DNA of 51,650 bases from Lyngbya aestuarii BL J (GCF_000478195.2 NZ_AUZM01000044.1:1-51650); one strand, 5' to 3'; positions 16,915 through 25,663 are shown, counted from the first letter of the stretch. Numbers and translations: made by a program. The notes: generated from the sequence alone by a model not told the origin.

Positions 16915-16945
16915 ACTCCCGACGTCGGGAGTCCCTATTTAGGGG
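16915..16945. promoter_or_regulatory. Two adjacent perfect palindromes between divergent genes
   Basis: ACTCCCGACGTCGGGAGT (16915-16932) is a perfect 18-bp palindrome. It is directly followed by CCCTA-TT-TAGGG (16933-16944), another perfect hairpin. They lie about midway between the clpS start (16792) and the DUF3172 start (17070). They could be an operator for a dimeric regulator or an RNA hairpin. No terminator T-tract follows on either strand. Confidence 0.5.
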
Positions 16946-17069
16946 TTGACGCACAGTTGAGTCAGCACTTGTTAAAATGACGGTAGGAGAGTCAATGGAA
17001 CGTTAAGCCCAAAAGATAAGACTTTGTATTTGTTGTTCTTGATCAATTTTTTTCTGCTTAATAGCTGAT

Positions 17070-17594
17070 ATGAAACGTAAAACCCGCACATCCCCGGCTC
17101 GATCAACTTTTAACTATACGGCTTTAGCCGTGATTGGTGGTGTATTAATATTAGGGATTGGGATTGGAATTGCGATTAGTTCAACAACGACCTTTAGTCC
17201 TGAAAACGTCGCCTCTAGCCAATTTATTGATCGCAGCGCACCGAGTACCGAAACTTGTATTAAATTTGGGGCGAGTGCGATGGTTACAGATATGCGGGTT
17301 TTTGTGACGTTGAACCCGTTTAATGTTTACATCTCCCAACCCCGAATGCAGCCCGGTTGTGTTTTGCGGACGAGTAACTGGACTATTCTCAAAAAAAATA
17401 ATCTGATTTCTTCTGAACAAGAACGGGACTGTAAACAACGGATGAACACGTTTGGGTATACGGGTGAGTTGGAGAGTAGTCCTGAAATTAGCTGTATCTA
17501 TCAAAATAATAGTGCTGAGAACTTGTTCCTGTCTCAACCTGGAGGAGGAGGAATGACTCCTGCACGTCCTAGAGCAGAATCTGATCGGTTCTAG
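17070..17594 (+). CDS. DUF3172 family membrane-anchored protein
   Basis: 174 residues. A basic start (MKRKTRTSPARS) is followed by one membrane helix (ALAVIGGVLILGIGIGIAI), then a soluble domain containing CIKFGASAMVTDMRVFVTLNP and PGCVLRTSNW, with four cysteines. This is the conserved cyanobacterial DUF3172 pattern; function unknown. The C-terminus is Gly/Pro-rich. The stop TAG overlaps the convergent AMIN gene's stop in a shared CTAG (17591-17594). Confidence 0.85.
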   Translation: MKRKTRTSPARSTFNYTALAVIGGVLILGIGIGIAISSTTTFSPENVASSQFIDRSAPSTETCIKFGASAMVTDMRVFVTLNPFNVYISQPRMQPGCVLRTSNWTILKKNNLISSEQERDCKQRMNTFGYTGELESSPEISCIYQNNSAENLFLSQPGGGGMTPARPRAESDRF

Positions 17595-19021
17595 TCTTCC
17601 CGAATATAGACAAATTGCGATTGACGTAAATCTTCGCTCAGGCGCACTTCAATCACTTGATCCGGTTGTAACGTTGTCGGTTGGGGAGAGGTGGCTAAAC
17701 CAACAGCCGCACCCCCAAGCGCACCCACCAACAAACCAACACCTGTAAAGCCTGTCAGCAAAAATAGCCCTAACCCGCCAATTCCGGTATCACGAAGAAC
17801 GTTTTTGGGTTCGGGATCTAATCGACCGGGAATCCAACCGGATTCGGCTTGAATGGGAATGCTACGCCCTTCTAAATTAATGGCTTCGACTTGAAATCGA
17901 CTCCCTTTGGAACTGGTTTCAAAGTATCCGACAATCGGCGTATCGGGCGGAATGATATAGTTTCCTTCCTGATCAACAATTCCACCTTGCAAGATTAAAA
18001 CATCTTGTCGTTCCGGTTTATCTTTTAAGCGCACTTCATTGGGATTGGGATAACGAAGCGTCAGTTGAGTTCCCGCCGGAAGCAGGACACTGGGAGGACG
18101 TTGATCGATGGTTCTCGAAGAAATCGTGCTTTGAGGTTGGGAAGTTCTGGGTAACGGTTGACCGAAGGGAATGGTGCCTTCTGCGGGTGGAAGTGGATTG
18201 GGTTGAGCTTGAGTGGTGATAGTTGGAGGCGGAGGGGGGGGTTGAAATAACGGGTCGGTGAAAAATTCAACTTGATTTGTCCCTCCCAACGGAATTCGCA
18301 CCGCTTCTATATCCGATGAGGGTACGGGTTGGGGATTGGGAATAAAGGTTTGATCGACGGTTTGAGGGGAACGAAAGCCGGGAGGTGGAGAAGTTGGCGT
18401 TTGAGGTGTTTCTTGGGTTTCGGTGAGTTCTAAATCTGCGGCTGAGTCGGAAGTGGTTTGATCAACTTGATCAACGCTGTCAACTGTAGCGGGGGTTGTT
18501 GTGGCTTGGGCGGTGGGGAATGTCGGTGCAGGTTGAGGACGATCTATAATTGTTGGACGTAATACCCACAGGTTTTCGACTCCAATCGGACGAAAATCGA
18601 TTTCTTGTTCATCCAAAACCACACCTGGAGCAAAATTAATCGTTATTTGAGCGAGTTCGGGTTCGCTTTGGGTAAAACTAACTTGGCTGATGACTCCAGA
18701 CTCAAAGCGCTCGGTGAGGTTAATTCCAATTTCGGTGTTGGGTAAATCGACAACTAAACGCGGAGGTTCTGTCCCCACCGACAAACGAGGTCGCACCCCT
18801 TCGGGAAGCAATACTTCTACAATACCTGTACTGGGGTCAATTTTCCAGTCTTCTAAAATCGCACCATAAACAGGTAAACTCAGGGTTGAGCTAGAGACCA
18901 TAGCGGCTAGGGCAATTGTGCCGGATGTTCTTATTAACAGGCTACCATACAACACAGATACAACAGATGCGAAGCTGGAGTTGATTTGCTGAATTTTCTG
19001 TTTTTGTTTTCGGGTTTGCAT
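17591..19021 (-). CDS. AMIN-domain, proline-rich envelope protein
   Basis: 476 residues. After a basic start and a hydrophobic signal/anchor (about 25-50) comes an AMIN-like beta domain (residues about 55-160: PRLSVGTEPPRLVVDLPNTEI), which in other proteins binds peptidoglycan or guides envelope complexes. The middle 170 residues are Pro/Thr/Gln-rich and unstructured. A C-terminal beta domain (TQLTLRYPNPNEVRLKD... then IIPPDTPIVGYF) surrounds a Gly-rich hydrophobic stretch GLGLFLLTGFTGVGLLVGAL. The layout suggests a periplasmic or outer-envelope scaffold. No close named homologue is recalled. Confidence 0.75.
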   Translation of the reverse strand: MQTRKQKQKIQQINSSFASVVSVLYGSLLIRTSGTIALAAMVSSSTLSLPVYGAILEDWKIDPSTGIVEVLLPEGVRPRLSVGTEPPRLVVDLPNTEIGINLTERFESGVISQVSFTQSEPELAQITINFAPGVVLDEQEIDFRPIGVENLWVLRPTIIDRPQPAPTFPTAQATTTPATVDSVDQVDQTTSDSAADLELTETQETPQTPTSPPPGFRSPQTVDQTFIPNPQPVPSSDIEAVRIPLGGTNQVEFFTDPLFQPPPPPPTITTQAQPNPLPPAEGTIPFGQPLPRTSQPQSTISSRTIDQRPPSVLLPAGTQLTLRYPNPNEVRLKDKPERQDVLILQGGIVDQEGNYIIPPDTPIVGYFETSSKGSRFQVEAINLEGRSIPIQAESGWIPGRLDPEPKNVLRDTGIGGLGLFLLTGFTGVGLLVGALGGAAVGLATSPQPTTLQPDQVIEVRLSEDLRQSQFVYIRED

Positions 19022-19187
19022 GGTTCCTGTGTAAGGGTTAAAGGTTGAGCGATTTTTGATGAGTCATTCTGAGCATTTCTTATCATGTTTGAGGGCAAAA
19101 TGCAAGCCAATCAAGGGGGTTTTATTCCGGTTGTAAACACCCCGAACAAACAGTTATCAGTGACCCGTAACAAGTGAATAGTTATTA

Positions 19188-19772
19188 ATGTCATCCCCAA
19201 CCCAATATTTAACGATGAAAAAAATCGCTAAGTGGAAACAATTAGAGTCTAAGCTGATAATCAACCATCAATGGTGTCGAGTCAGACAGGATACGGTTGA
19301 GTTACCCAATGGAATTATTATTGATGATTTTTTTGTAAATGTTCGCCCGGATATTGCTCTAGTTTTACCGATAACTCCTCAGAATGAAATTGTTTTTGTT
19401 TGTCAATATCGCCATGGAGTGGGTGAGGTTTTATTAGAGTTACCTGCGGGGAGTTTTGATCCCACAAAAGAAAGTGCAGAATCTGCGGCTACTCGCGAAC
19501 TGACTGAAGAAACGGGATATATTGCCGAATCTATGGTCAAGTTAACCACATTATATGATAATCCGGTTAAAGATACCAATTCAGTTCATTTATTTTTGGC
19601 TTATAATGTTAAACAGGTACAAGAACGGCAGTTGGATATTACAGAAGATATTGAAGTTGTTTTAGTTCCTGTTCATCAAGTGATGGAATTTATTAATCAA
19701 GGTAAGGTTTGTGTTGCCGGAACGGTAGCCGCCTTGTTTTTAGGGTTAAACAAGTTAGGAATTTTACAATAG
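19188..19772 (+). CDS. Nudix hydrolase, ADP-ribose pyrophosphatase-like
   Basis: 194 residues. The Nudix box GX5EX7REUXEEXGU is complete: GSFDPTKESAESAATRELTE followed by ETGY. The preceding VFVCQYRHGVGEVLLELPAG is typical of ADP-ribose/NDP-sugar hydrolases. The enzyme cleaves a nucleoside diphosphate linked to another moiety, in the cytosol and with magnesium. ATG 19188 is used here; an alternative ATG at 19215 (MKKIAKWKQ) is equally possible since neither has a strong ribosome-binding site. Confidence 0.92.
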   Translation: MSSPTQYLTMKKIAKWKQLESKLIINHQWCRVRQDTVELPNGIIIDDFFVNVRPDIALVLPITPQNEIVFVCQYRHGVGEVLLELPAGSFDPTKESAESAATRELTEETGYIAESMVKLTTLYDNPVKDTNSVHLFLAYNVKQVQERQLDITEDIEVVLVPVHQVMEFINQGKVCVAGTVAALFLGLNKLGILQ

Positions 19773-19858
19773 AAAAATCGAGGTTACAAATTAGATTCTG
19801 AAAAATACTCTCAAGCTTGCTATCATTAATAAAGTCTTTTAAGCAAGTGCTACTCTGT

Positions 19859-20689
19859 ATGAATGTTGCGATTATTGGCTGTGGTTATGTTGGGAGTTCA
19901 GTTTCTCGCTATTGGAGTCAGACGCTTGGGTTAACGGTAACGGCGACAACAACGACTCCGCAACGGGTGGAAAATTTAGAAAAAATTGCTAACCGAGTGA
20001 TGGTCGTAAATGGGAATGATCCAGAGGCATTAAAGTCAGTTTTGCATGGTCAAAATACTGTTTTATTGAGTGTCGGTTCCAAGGGTAGAGATCCGCAAGC
20101 CTATCAACAAGCTTACCAGAAAACAGCCCAAACCTTAGCAACAGTTTTACCTCAAGTTCCCGAAGTTAAACAGTTAATTTATACCGGAAGTTTTGGCTTA
20201 TACGGCGATCAAAATGGTGCGACTGTTGATGAAAGTTCGCCCGTAAAACCCAGCAGCAAAAATCACGAAATTCTGTACAAAGCCGAACAAATATTACTCG
20301 AATCAGCCTCGGAAAATCTCAAAGTTTGTATTCTGCGACTAGGTGGAATTTATGGGCCAGGTCGAGAAATTGTCAAGATTTTTAGTCGAATGTTCGGGAC
20401 AACTCAACCGGGAAATGGACGTTATCCGACGGCTTGGATACATCTAGATGATATTGTCGGCGCAATTGAGTTTGTTCGTCAAAATCAGTTAGAAGGAATC
20501 TACAATCTAGTCGATAATTCTAATCTCACTCGACGAGAGTTGATTGATTTAATCTGTGAAAAACATGATGTTCCTAACGTTACTTGGGATGTCTCACAAC
20601 CGAATAATCGACCTTACAATGTGCGAGTTTCTAATCAAAAAATTAAAGAGGCTGGATATCAGTTTATTCATTCGCAAACTCTTGTTTAA
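19859..20689 (+). CDS. NAD(P)-dependent epimerase/dehydratase-like protein (atypical SDR)
   Basis: 276 residues from ATG 19859, chosen because the Rossmann strand MNVAIIGCGYVGSSVSRYW begins there; an upstream extension adds 14 non-homologous residues. It has TSGSFGLYGDQ-type catalytic region (YTGSFGLYGD) with ESSPVKP, and AWIHLDDIVGAIEFV near the C-terminal half, all typical of the YeeZ-type extended/atypical SDR group. It may act on a sugar nucleotide or be a non-catalytic regulator; no substrate can be assigned. Confidence 0.85.
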   Translation: MNVAIIGCGYVGSSVSRYWSQTLGLTVTATTTTPQRVENLEKIANRVMVVNGNDPEALKSVLHGQNTVLLSVGSKGRDPQAYQQAYQKTAQTLATVLPQVPEVKQLIYTGSFGLYGDQNGATVDESSPVKPSSKNHEILYKAEQILLESASENLKVCILRLGGIYGPGREIVKIFSRMFGTTQPGNGRYPTAWIHLDDIVGAIEFVRQNQLEGIYNLVDNSNLTRRELIDLICEKHDVPNVTWDVSQPNNRPYNVRVSNQKIKEAGYQFIHSQTLV

Positions 20690-20725
20690 CTTTATAGAAT
20701 CTGATCTCTACAATACTGATAAAAT

Positions 20726-22231
20726 ATGTCTGAAATACAATCTCCAAAAGTTATCGTTGTCGGTGCGGGTTGGGCAGGTTTAGGCGCAACTTATCATCTC
20801 GCAAAACAAGGTTATGATGTAACTTTATTAGAGGCGAGTTCCCATGCAGGGGGTCTAGTTGCGGGTTGGAAAACTCCGGGTGGACGTTCAGTTGAAGCGG
20901 GAATACATGGGTTTTGGTATCCTTATAAAAACATCTTTTCTCTAGTCGATGAACTAGGCTTAAAACCGTTTACCCCTTGGACAAGATCCGCCCAATATTC
21001 TCCGGCTGGACTCGAAGTTGAATCACCGATTTTTCAAGATTTACCGTACCTTCCAACTCCACTCGGAACGTTTATTTATACTCAATTTCAACGCCTACCG
21101 TTAAGTGATCGTCTATCTGCTTTACCGCTGCTTTATGCAGTTGTTGATTTTGATAATTCCGATCAAGCTTGGCGACGATATGATTGTATTACAGCCCGCG
21201 AACTTTTTAAACAATATGGTGTTTCAGCACGACTTTATAATGATGCGTTTAACCCGATGTTATTAGTGGGATTATTTGCGCCAGGTGAACAATGTTCTGC
21301 TGCTGCTGCATTAGGAATGTTGTATTATTTTATTTTAGCACATCAACCAGATTTTGATGTTGTTTGGTGTCGGGGAACGGTTGGTGATCGTATTTTTTCA
21401 CCTTGGATAAAACAGATTGAACAATTAGGGGGAAAAGTCTTAACAAATCAACGGGTTACTGACTTAAGAGTTGATGAATTGGGTCAAGCTAAAGCAGTGG
21501 TTTGTGGGGAAGAAATCTTTACCGCAGATGCGGTTATTTTTGCAGTGGGAATTACGGGAATGAAGAAAATATTAGCTGGAAGTTCGGCTTTACAAAATCG
21601 CCCAGAGTTCCGAAATCTTAATAATTTGAATGCGGTAGATGTGTTATCAACTCGACTTTGGTTTGACCGAAAAGTTAATATTCCTCGCGCTTCAAATGCT
21701 TGTTTTGGGTTCGATACGACAACAGGTTGGACGTTTTTTGATTTGAACGCCTTACATGATGAATTTAAAGACGAACCGGGAACTGTTGTCGAAGCGGATT
21801 TTTATCACGCCAATCAATTTTTACCCCTCAGCGACGATGAAATTATCAAAATTGTTCAAGGTTATCTTACGACTTGTATTCCTGCATTTGGAGAAGCAAA
21901 AATCATCGATAAAAGTGTAGTCAGGTTACGACAAGCGGTAACACATTTCTTCCCCGGAAGTTATCAATATTTACTCTCTGCTAAAACCAGTTTTAAGAAT
22001 GTGTTTATGAGTGGAGATTGGGTAATTAATCGTCATGGATATTGGTCACAGGAAAAAGCCTATGTTACGGGTTTAGAAGCTGCAAATTTAATCATTGATC
22101 AGTTTAAATTGGGTGAGAAAGCATCTATTATTCCGGTTCAAGCTGACGAAGAACACATTCAAGTTTTGCGACAAATGAACAAATCTGTTCGACAGGTTAG
22201 CCAATCCTTTTTCCCGAATCTTTGGCTGTAA
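20726..22231 (+). CDS. FAD-dependent carotenoid-desaturase-like oxidoreductase
   Basis: 501 residues. The FAD-binding dinucleotide motif is VIVVGAGWAGLGATYHLAKQ at the N-terminus, followed by the second motif LEASSHAGGL and GIHGFWYPYKNIFSL, which resembles plant-type phytoene and zeta-carotene desaturases. The C-terminal FAD motif reads VFMSGDWV then EKAYVTGLEAANLI. It is probably membrane-associated. It may act on carotenoids or another isoprenoid; it differs enough from crtP/crtQ as I recall them that I leave the symbol empty. The preceding epimerase-like gene ends 36 bases upstream. Confidence 0.85.
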   Translation: MSEIQSPKVIVVGAGWAGLGATYHLAKQGYDVTLLEASSHAGGLVAGWKTPGGRSVEAGIHGFWYPYKNIFSLVDELGLKPFTPWTRSAQYSPAGLEVESPIFQDLPYLPTPLGTFIYTQFQRLPLSDRLSALPLLYAVVDFDNSDQAWRRYDCITARELFKQYGVSARLYNDAFNPMLLVGLFAPGEQCSAAAALGMLYYFILAHQPDFDVVWCRGTVGDRIFSPWIKQIEQLGGKVLTNQRVTDLRVDELGQAKAVVCGEEIFTADAVIFAVGITGMKKILAGSSALQNRPEFRNLNNLNAVDVLSTRLWFDRKVNIPRASNACFGFDTTTGWTFFDLNALHDEFKDEPGTVVEADFYHANQFLPLSDDEIIKIVQGYLTTCIPAFGEAKIIDKSVVRLRQAVTHFFPGSYQYLLSAKTSFKNVFMSGDWVINRHGYWSQEKAYVTGLEAANLIIDQFKLGEKASIIPVQADEEHIQVLRQMNKSVRQVSQSFFPNLWL

Positions 22232-22360
22232 TTATAGAGAAACCGGGTTTCTAATAGATAATCAAGTTAATAAAATAACAATCCGATTCCATCGAGATAA
22301 ATTTTAGAGGATAAATTATGTTTGAACTCGCAGAACGATTAAACCGACTCCAAAAACTGA

Positions 22361-23059
22361 TTGATAAGCCAGAATTACAGGCTCTTCCGATCTGATCAAA
22401 TCTTAATTATGGATGGCGTGAACTGGCAAATTTATGAAGGATTGTTGGAAACTTTACAAGATAGTTCTGAATTTCGAGTGACGTATTTAGAAGGAACTTT
22501 AGAAATTATGTCGCCCAGTCGCCGCCACGAGTCAGAAAAAAAGCGAATTGCATTGTTGCTAGAAACCTATTTTATGGAAACGGAGGTTGACTTTTATCCT
22601 CTCGGTTCAACGACATTTCGAGAACAGTCTATTTCAAGAGGAATTGAACCCGATGAATGTTACTGTATTAACTCAGAAAAATCGGTTCCCGATATTGCGA
22701 TTGAAGTCGTTATTACTAGCGGTGCGATCCCGCGCCACCTGCGGGCGCTAGCGCAAACTCGCGACTTGGCGGTTTCCGTCGAGAGCGAAGTTTGCAAGAG
22801 AGGGAATGCGCACCAAGAGAGCGGGGGAATCAATTCTTTAGAAATTTATCAGGGGTTAAAAGTTCCCGAAGTTTGGTTTTGGCAAAAGGGGAAATTTTCA
22901 CTATATTCCCTGCGAGAGAATGGCTATGAGGAAATTTATCGCAGTCAATTTTTACCCGAGTTAGATTTTGAACTTTTAGCAAGTTATATTCGGTCATCTG
23001 CAAAACCAAAGGATATTTTGTTAGAGTTTCGTCAGAGACTCAAAAATAGTAAAATATAA
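22361..23059 (+). CDS. Uma2 (DUF820) family putative endonuclease, interrupted 5' end and in-frame insertion
   Basis: The frame encodes the Uma2 core: VTYLEGTLEIMSPSRRHE, then VPDIAIEVVITSG, and LEIYQGLKVPEVWFWQKG. Uma2 proteins belong to the PD-(D/E)XK-like group and are abundant in cyanobacteria; their role is unknown. Two oddities: a separate ATG-started frame at 22318 (MFELAERLNRLQKLIDKPEL) ends at TGA just after an adapter-like 13-mer at 22381-22393, one base out of frame with this one, so the true 5' end is uncertain and the start at 22361 (TTG) is arbitrary. Second, a 102-nt GC-rich palindromic element (22723-22824) adds 34 residues between ITSG and GINSLEIY. Confidence 0.7.
   Translation: MISQNYRLFRSDQILIMDGVNWQIYEGLLETLQDSSEFRVTYLEGTLEIMSPSRRHESEKKRIALLLETYFMETEVDFYPLGSTTFREQSISRGIEPDECYCINSEKSVPDIAIEVVITSGAIPRHLRALAQTRDLAVSVESEVCKRGNAHQESGGINSLEIYQGLKVPEVWFWQKGKFSLYSLRENGYEEIYRSQFLPELDFELLASYIRSSAKPKDILLEFRQRLKNSKI
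22381..22393. other. Exact 13-mer of the Illumina adapter 3' end
   Basis: GCTCTTCCGATCT occurs here exactly. It coincides with a one-base frame discontinuity at the 5' end of the Uma2 gene. A chance 13-mer match in this window is unlikely, and the same 13-mer occurs at 50978-50990 where an assembly artefact is clear. Here the match does not extend further upstream, so native sequence remains possible. Confidence 0.6.
22723..22824 (+). repeat. In-frame 102-nt palindromic insertion element
   Basis: A GC-rich block splits the conserved Uma2 string ITSG|GINSLEIY. It is flanked by the 5-base direct repeat AGCGG (22718-22722 and 22820-22824). Its outer edges are near-complementary (GGTGCGATCCC at the left, GGGAATGCGCACC at the right) and inner arms GCAAACT...AGTTTGC also pair, so it can fold into a compound hairpin. 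Its composition differs sharply from the AT-rich gene around it. Being 102 nt with no stop, it keeps the frame. Confidence 0.7.
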
Positions 23060-23063
23060 TAAA

Positions 23064-23843
23064 CTACTCAAACTGATTGCAACAGAAATCAATCGCAGCA
23101 TCTAAATCACTTGTTTGTTGAGGATAATTTAGCTGGGGACGGTCAATAATAATCAACGAAATTCCCAATTCTGACGCAACTTTTTGTTTAGTTTCTTCTC
23201 CACCCGCAACACCAGATGCTTTGGTTACAACTAATGAAATATTCCACTGTTTCCAAAGTGCTTTTTCAAGTTCTGGTGAAATTGGCGGACGCAATGCAAT
23301 AATATGATTAGGCGTAAAACCTGCGTCTAATGCGGCTTTTAACGAAACTTCAGACGGAAGTATTCGTACAAATAGGGTCGAACGTTCTTGCCAACTTTTA
23401 AAAGGTGCTAAATTACGATATCCTAAAGTTAACATTACTCGTTGTTGGGTAAGATAATCTCCCGTTAATAGGGTTTTAAAGCTATCTAAATGAATAGTTT
23501 GAGAGTCTTTAGCTTGATAACAGGGTCGTTCGTAGCGCAAATAAGGAATATGATATTGTATAGAAGTAGCGATCGCTAACTTGGAGATTTCGACGGCGTA
23601 GGGATGAGACGCATCTAAAATAGCGGCGATGTTTTGCTGTTGAATAAATGAATAAATTTGAACGTTATCTAGTTTTCCCACCCAAATTTTCAGCGACGAA
23701 GATTCAGAATCATAAAGGTTTTTAGCGCTATCAGTCGTTACGCTAACTATACAGGGAATTTGGGCTGAAGTGATTATATTTGCTAAAGTTGCACTTTCAC
23801 TGGTTCCTCCAATTAACCATATTTTTCGTTTAGAAGTTAACAT
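23064..23843 (-). CDS. cobK: Precorrin-6A/cobalt-precorrin-6A reductase
   Basis: 259 residues. The signature pieces are IWLIGGTSESATLA at the N-terminus, ILDASHPYAVEISKLA in the middle and VVTKASGVAGGEETK near the C-terminus. The enzyme reduces the macrocycle of precorrin-6A (or the cobalt form, CbiJ) with NADPH during cobalamin synthesis. Cyanobacteria use the cobalt-early route, so the product is most likely the CbiJ type. It is not in a cobalamin operon here and stands convergent to the Uma2 gene. Confidence 0.92.
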   Translation of the reverse strand: MLTSKRKIWLIGGTSESATLANIITSAQIPCIVSVTTDSAKNLYDSESSSLKIWVGKLDNVQIYSFIQQQNIAAILDASHPYAVEISKLAIATSIQYHIPYLRYERPCYQAKDSQTIHLDSFKTLLTGDYLTQQRVMLTLGYRNLAPFKSWQERSTLFVRILPSEVSLKAALDAGFTPNHIIALRPPISPELEKALWKQWNISLVVTKASGVAGGEETKQKVASELGISLIIIDRPQLNYPQQTSDLDAAIDFCCNQFE

Positions 23844-23961
23844 TTATTCTGTGAGTTTATTTGAGTTCAATAAATTATATATCTAAGTTTTTTATAGATA
23901 AATTTCTGATAACTTCTTGACTGTAGATTGGATTAACACGGGCTAACCCAACCCTGATATT

Positions 23962-24384
23962 TTAAGCCGAAGTAGTTTCAGTAGAAGTTGATTTTTGGAT
24001 ATCCTGTTCAATGGCTTCTAAGGTTTGAATGACTAACCGTTTTGCTTCCAACTTCCAACCGATTTGTTGAATTTTTATGGCTGCATAACCCCCGACAACA
24101 GTAGCAATTAAATCTAATGGTTGTAGAAAGGAAATGCCAAAAAGTAAACCCAATCCAGCAATTCCCCAAAAGGGTAACGCAACAGTTTGACGCTGTTTTT
24201 CGATTAACTCACTAATTTTATCAGTGGGCATTTCTTCTAACAGCGCAGCTTTAACTTTTCGTTGTTCTTCTAAGGGAACAGATATCCCTATTTTGCGGCG
24301 CAATCTTTGAATTTTACGACCATCTGTGCTATAGTTAGTTAACTCATCTTCTGCCATTAATACAAGACGTTCTAACTGTCCCAT
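23962..24384 (-). CDS. Hypothetical protein with central membrane hairpin and helical flanks
   Basis: 140 residues, family not recognised. The N-terminal 70 residues are charged and helical (QRLRRKIGISVPLEEQRKVK), followed by two closely spaced hydrophobic segments (about 70-85 FWGIAGLGLLFGISF and 88-103 LDLIATVVGGYAAI) and a helical C-terminus. It could be a small thylakoid or plasma-membrane adaptor. It lies downstream of the HHL1-like gene on the same strand, but a good terminator separates them. Confidence 0.55.
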   Translation of the reverse strand: MGQLERLVLMAEDELTNYSTDGRKIQRLRRKIGISVPLEEQRKVKAALLEEMPTDKISELIEKQRQTVALPFWGIAGLGLLFGISFLQPLDLIATVVGGYAAIKIQQIGWKLEAKRLVIQTLEAIEQDIQKSTSTETTSA

Positions 24385-24421
24385 TTTTAAATTCCTATTC
24401 TTTTATTTCTGATTTTGGACA

Positions 24422-24453
24422 TAAAAAATGAGGTAGGAATTAACCCACCCCAT
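24422..24453 (-). terminator. Rho-independent terminator of the HHL1-like gene
   Basis: On the minus strand ATGGGGTGGG (complement of 24444-24453), loop TTAATT, CCTACCTCAT (24428-24437) forms a 10-bp stem with two G-U pairs, followed immediately by TTTTTT. It starts 7 bases past the stop codon. Confidence 0.8.
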
Positions 24454-24459
24454 CAGAAA

Positions 24460-24885
24460 TTAACCTTTTTTTAAAAGGGATGAAACTCGATCTTTGATAG
24501 ATGCGATTGCAGCTTGCAAACCGTTAGAACGAGATTTAGGGGGAACCGCTACTTGGATGGGTTCATCTTTAAATTCTTTGAGACGATAGCCAAATTCGAG
24601 TTGATTTTGGTGTTTCCGCAAACGAGGGAATAGTCGAAACGCACCTTGTAGCAAATCTTCCTGACTTCCGAAAATGGCTTGATTGATCTGACTCGAACGT
24701 TTGACGGCGACTACACCGACGGGATACCAGTTTTTCTGTCCCTGAACACGAATATAAATCTCATAGTCTGGAGTACCATCAGACTTCATTTTCTCATATT
24801 CCTTAGCCGCTTTGTTGCGTTCAACGGTGCGTTTGGAGGGTTTGGCTTGAGTTTGAGTTTTTCCGAATCCTTGTTTTGTCGCCAT
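24460..24885 (-). CDS. HHL1-like photosystem II protection protein
   Basis: 141 residues. A basic N-terminus (MATKQGFGKTQTQAKPSKR) is followed by YEIYIRVQGQKNWYPVGVVAVKR and QEDLLQGAFRLFPRLR...LEFGYR, which match the cyanobacterial relatives of plant HYPERSENSITIVE TO HIGH LIGHT 1. In plants HHL1 binds the CP43/CP47 core and LQY1 and aids photosystem II repair. A similar photosystem II role here is an inference from homology. Strong terminator downstream. Confidence 0.8.
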   Translation of the reverse strand: MATKQGFGKTQTQAKPSKRTVERNKAAKEYEKMKSDGTPDYEIYIRVQGQKNWYPVGVVAVKRSSQINQAIFGSQEDLLQGAFRLFPRLRKHQNQLEFGYRLKEFKDEPIQVAVPPKSRSNGLQAAIASIKDRVSSLLKKG

Positions 24886-24957
24886 GGTTGTTAAACGTAA
24901 AATCTTATACTTTAAATAAAAGTTTACAACCTTTTCAGAAATTTGTCTTCTTTCCCC

Positions 24958-25599
24958 TCAAGCTTGAAACTGAGACAGCAGCCAAGCACTGACTTTACCG
25001 TGATTCATTTGGCGACTACGGCGTAATGCTTCTTCTAAGAGTGCAATTTCCAAATCTGCAAAAACTTGAGACTGTTCAATTCGATAACTTCCTCGGTTCT
25101 CAATTTTAAAGGCAATAATTTGAGCGGCTTTTACATCAATAATCCAATATTCTCTGACTCCCAAAGATTCATAAAGTAGACGTTTTTCTCCTTTATCATC
25201 AGACAGGGAAGAATAGGCAACTTCTATGACTAAATCCGGCGCAGGATAGGTATTAAGATCGATAATTGTTGCTTCCCAAGGCACAATTTCAGCTTTGGAA
25301 CCGACATAAAAAGAAACATCCGGTTGTGCTTCTTCATAGCCAACTTTGCGATAAGTACAGTTATCGTGAACATCTAAGTCAATCTCTCGAAGTCCAGCAT
25401 ACAAATAGAGAAAGCCAATAACTGCTGCATGGTCACGAGAATGGGGATTTCCAAGGGGAGACATTTCTAACCTCATGCATCCATTAAAATAATAACCTTT
25501 AGCCTGTTTATAGTCTGATTTTTCGAGAGTTGAAAGGTATTCTTCCCAGGTAGCATTCATCCAGACATCGGTCAAAAATTGAGTTTTTAGCTGAGTCAT
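24958..25599 (-). CDS. Uma2 (DUF820) family putative endonuclease
   Basis: 213 residues. Uma2 motifs include the catalytic-type Asp and Glu in YPAPDLVIEVAYSS, followed by DDKGEKRLLYESLGVREYWIIDV, and the earlier ARRAY PDVSFYVGSK. The family is expanded in cyanobacteria, shows a PD-(D/E)XK-like fold and has no proven function. This is one of three in the window; the other two (22361, 44761) are quite divergent from it. Confidence 0.9.
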   Translation of the reverse strand: MTQLKTQFLTDVWMNATWEEYLSTLEKSDYKQAKGYYFNGCMRLEMSPLGNPHSRDHAAVIGFLYLYAGLREIDLDVHDNCTYRKVGYEEAQPDVSFYVGSKAEIVPWEATIIDLNTYPAPDLVIEVAYSSLSDDKGEKRLLYESLGVREYWIIDVKAAQIIAFKIENRGSYRIEQSQVFADLEIALLEEALRRSRQMNHGKVSAWLLSQFQA

Positions 25600-25663
25600 A
25601 ACAGCACAAGTGGAAGCAATTAATCTTATTATAACTGATGATGAATTTTTCTGTAAATATTAA

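Noticed and set aside
22318-22396. 26-codon ORF MFELAERLNRL... as a separate gene
   Set aside because: It runs into the adapter-like 13-mer and is probably the true 5' part of a gene whose reading frame has been disturbed by assembly.
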